Of a DNA stretch of 6,470 nt, positions 5,910 through 6,470 are shown one piece after another. The translations under genes were made by a program, and so were the position numbers. The stretch is from JAZNUH01 sp045592225 (GTDB taxonomy: Bacteria; Bacillota; Clostridia; UMGS1883; UMGS1540), in assembly GCA_045592225.1 (NCBI GenBank), contig JAZNUH010000027.1:1-6470 (forward strand), given 5' to 3'. The notes under the pieces were generated by a model. The model was not told the DNA's origin. It saw only the letters and a program-made list of their open reading frames with translations, and made no database searches. The first letter of the stretch is position 1. Every line of letters starts with the position of its first letter.

Positions 5910-5936
5910 ATACGTGAATAAAAGAGGGGTGATTTT

Positions 5937-6470
5937 ATGGAAGTTTTCAATTTAACTCTTACGCAAATGCTGATGATGTTTTCATTTATGCTCTGTGGCT
6001 TTGCAGCGCGAAAAACAAAAATTGTGCCTGACAGCGCAGAATTTGTTTTATCCCGCATAGAAACATACATATTCTGTTCTGGTATAACCCTTTACAGTAT
6101 GATAAATAACTGTACTGTAGAAAACTTTGTCCAGAACTCATCTCTTATTCTTTATGGCGGACTTACTGTTTTGGGCGCGCTGCTTGTGGCATATCCCCTG
6201 TCAATATTATTTCAACGCGATCATAAAGAAAATGCCGCTGCCGCATATAAACGTAACATATACAAATATGCACTCACCTTCGGTAATTACGGTTATGTAG
6301 GTAACTTTCTTGTTTTAGGTATTTTTGGCAGCGAGGCACTTTTCTATTATTCAATGTTCAATATGATTCCCTCACTTATTTCAACAGGATGGGGAATTTA
6401 CGTTCTGGTTCCCAAAGACGAAAACGAGTCGCTGCTTAAAAATATGATTAAAGGCCTTCGTACCCTGCCT
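5937..6470 (+). CDS. AEC (auxin efflux carrier) family membrane transporter, N-terminal part
   Basis: The frame is open from ATG 5937 to the window edge: 178 residues, with the rest missing. Full-length AEC permeases are about 300-320 residues with ten membrane segments. Hydrophobic stretches appear at about 8-24, 43-57, 69-92, 112-131 and 134-158, separated by short charged loops (RKTK, QRDHKE). The segment YALTFGNYGYVGNFL (111-125) matches the conserved FGNxG(F/Y) region of Mem_trans/AEC proteins. Characterised relatives export or exchange small organic anions such as malate; the substrate here is unknown. GAGGGGTGAT (5924-5933) is a good ribosome binding site, its GGGG ending 7 nt before the ATG. 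The gene follows the clpC terminator and has its own promoter, so it is probably not part of the heat-shock operon. Confidence 0.82.
   Translation, partial: MEVFNLTLTQMLMMFSFMLCGFAARKTKIVPDSAEFVLSRIETYIFCSGITLYSMINNCTVENFVQNSSLILYGGLTVLGALLVAYPLSILFQRDHKENAAAAYKRNIYKYALTFGNYGYVGNFLVLGIFGSEALFYYSMFNMIPSLISTGWGIYVLVPKDENESLLKNMIKGLRTLP

Overview
The window reads as chromosomal DNA from a member of the Bacillota, most likely a clostridial relative. The evidence is a complete ctsR-mcsA-mcsB-clpC heat-shock operon, strong AAGGAGG-type ribosome binding sites, sigma-A-like promoters, AT-rich intergenic DNA and a perfect CtsR operator. I cannot name a genus from the sequence alone.

Layout from left to right. 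Positions 1-141 are the right end of an IS3-family (IS150-like) insertion sequence: the last codons of its transposase, a hairpin and the terminal inverted repeat ending in CA. Directly outside it, 142-161 looks like the surviving right half of a rho-independent terminator (a GC-rich arm plus ten Ts), so the element may have landed in a terminator. A zinc-dependent medium-chain alcohol/polyol dehydrogenase gene follows on the minus strand (164-1210), with its own promoter in the 200-bp divergent intergenic region. On the plus strand a near-consensus promoter (TTGACA-N17-TAAAAT) and three CtsR heptads lead into ctsR (1413-1862), mcsA (1875-2357), mcsB (2354-3367) and clpC (3372-5807). These genes are tightly packed: a 12-nt gap in which the ribosome binding site overlaps the ctsR stop, a 4-nt ATGA overlap, and a 4-nt gap. 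A 14-bp perfect hairpin with a T tract closes the operon at 5817-5859. A new extended -10 promoter then drives a membrane transporter gene of the AEC (auxin efflux carrier) family, which runs off the right edge.

How the genes work together: CtsR represses its own operon. McsB, activated by McsA, is a protein-arginine kinase that inactivates CtsR and tags damaged proteins with phosphoarginine. ClpC, with a ClpP encoded elsewhere, recognises the tag through its N domain and unfolds the substrate for degradation. Residues known in characterised homologues to form the kinase active site, its phosphoarginine allosteric pocket, the ClpC phosphoarginine pockets and the ClpP-docking loop are all present, so the circuit looks intact. 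The dehydrogenase and the AEC transporter have separate promoters and no visible link to it.

I found no convincing undescribed system. The points most worth a second look are the IS junction in a probable terminator, the three-heptad CtsR operator, the inverted repeat around the AEC promoter, and the similar UVR-type helices in McsA and ClpC.
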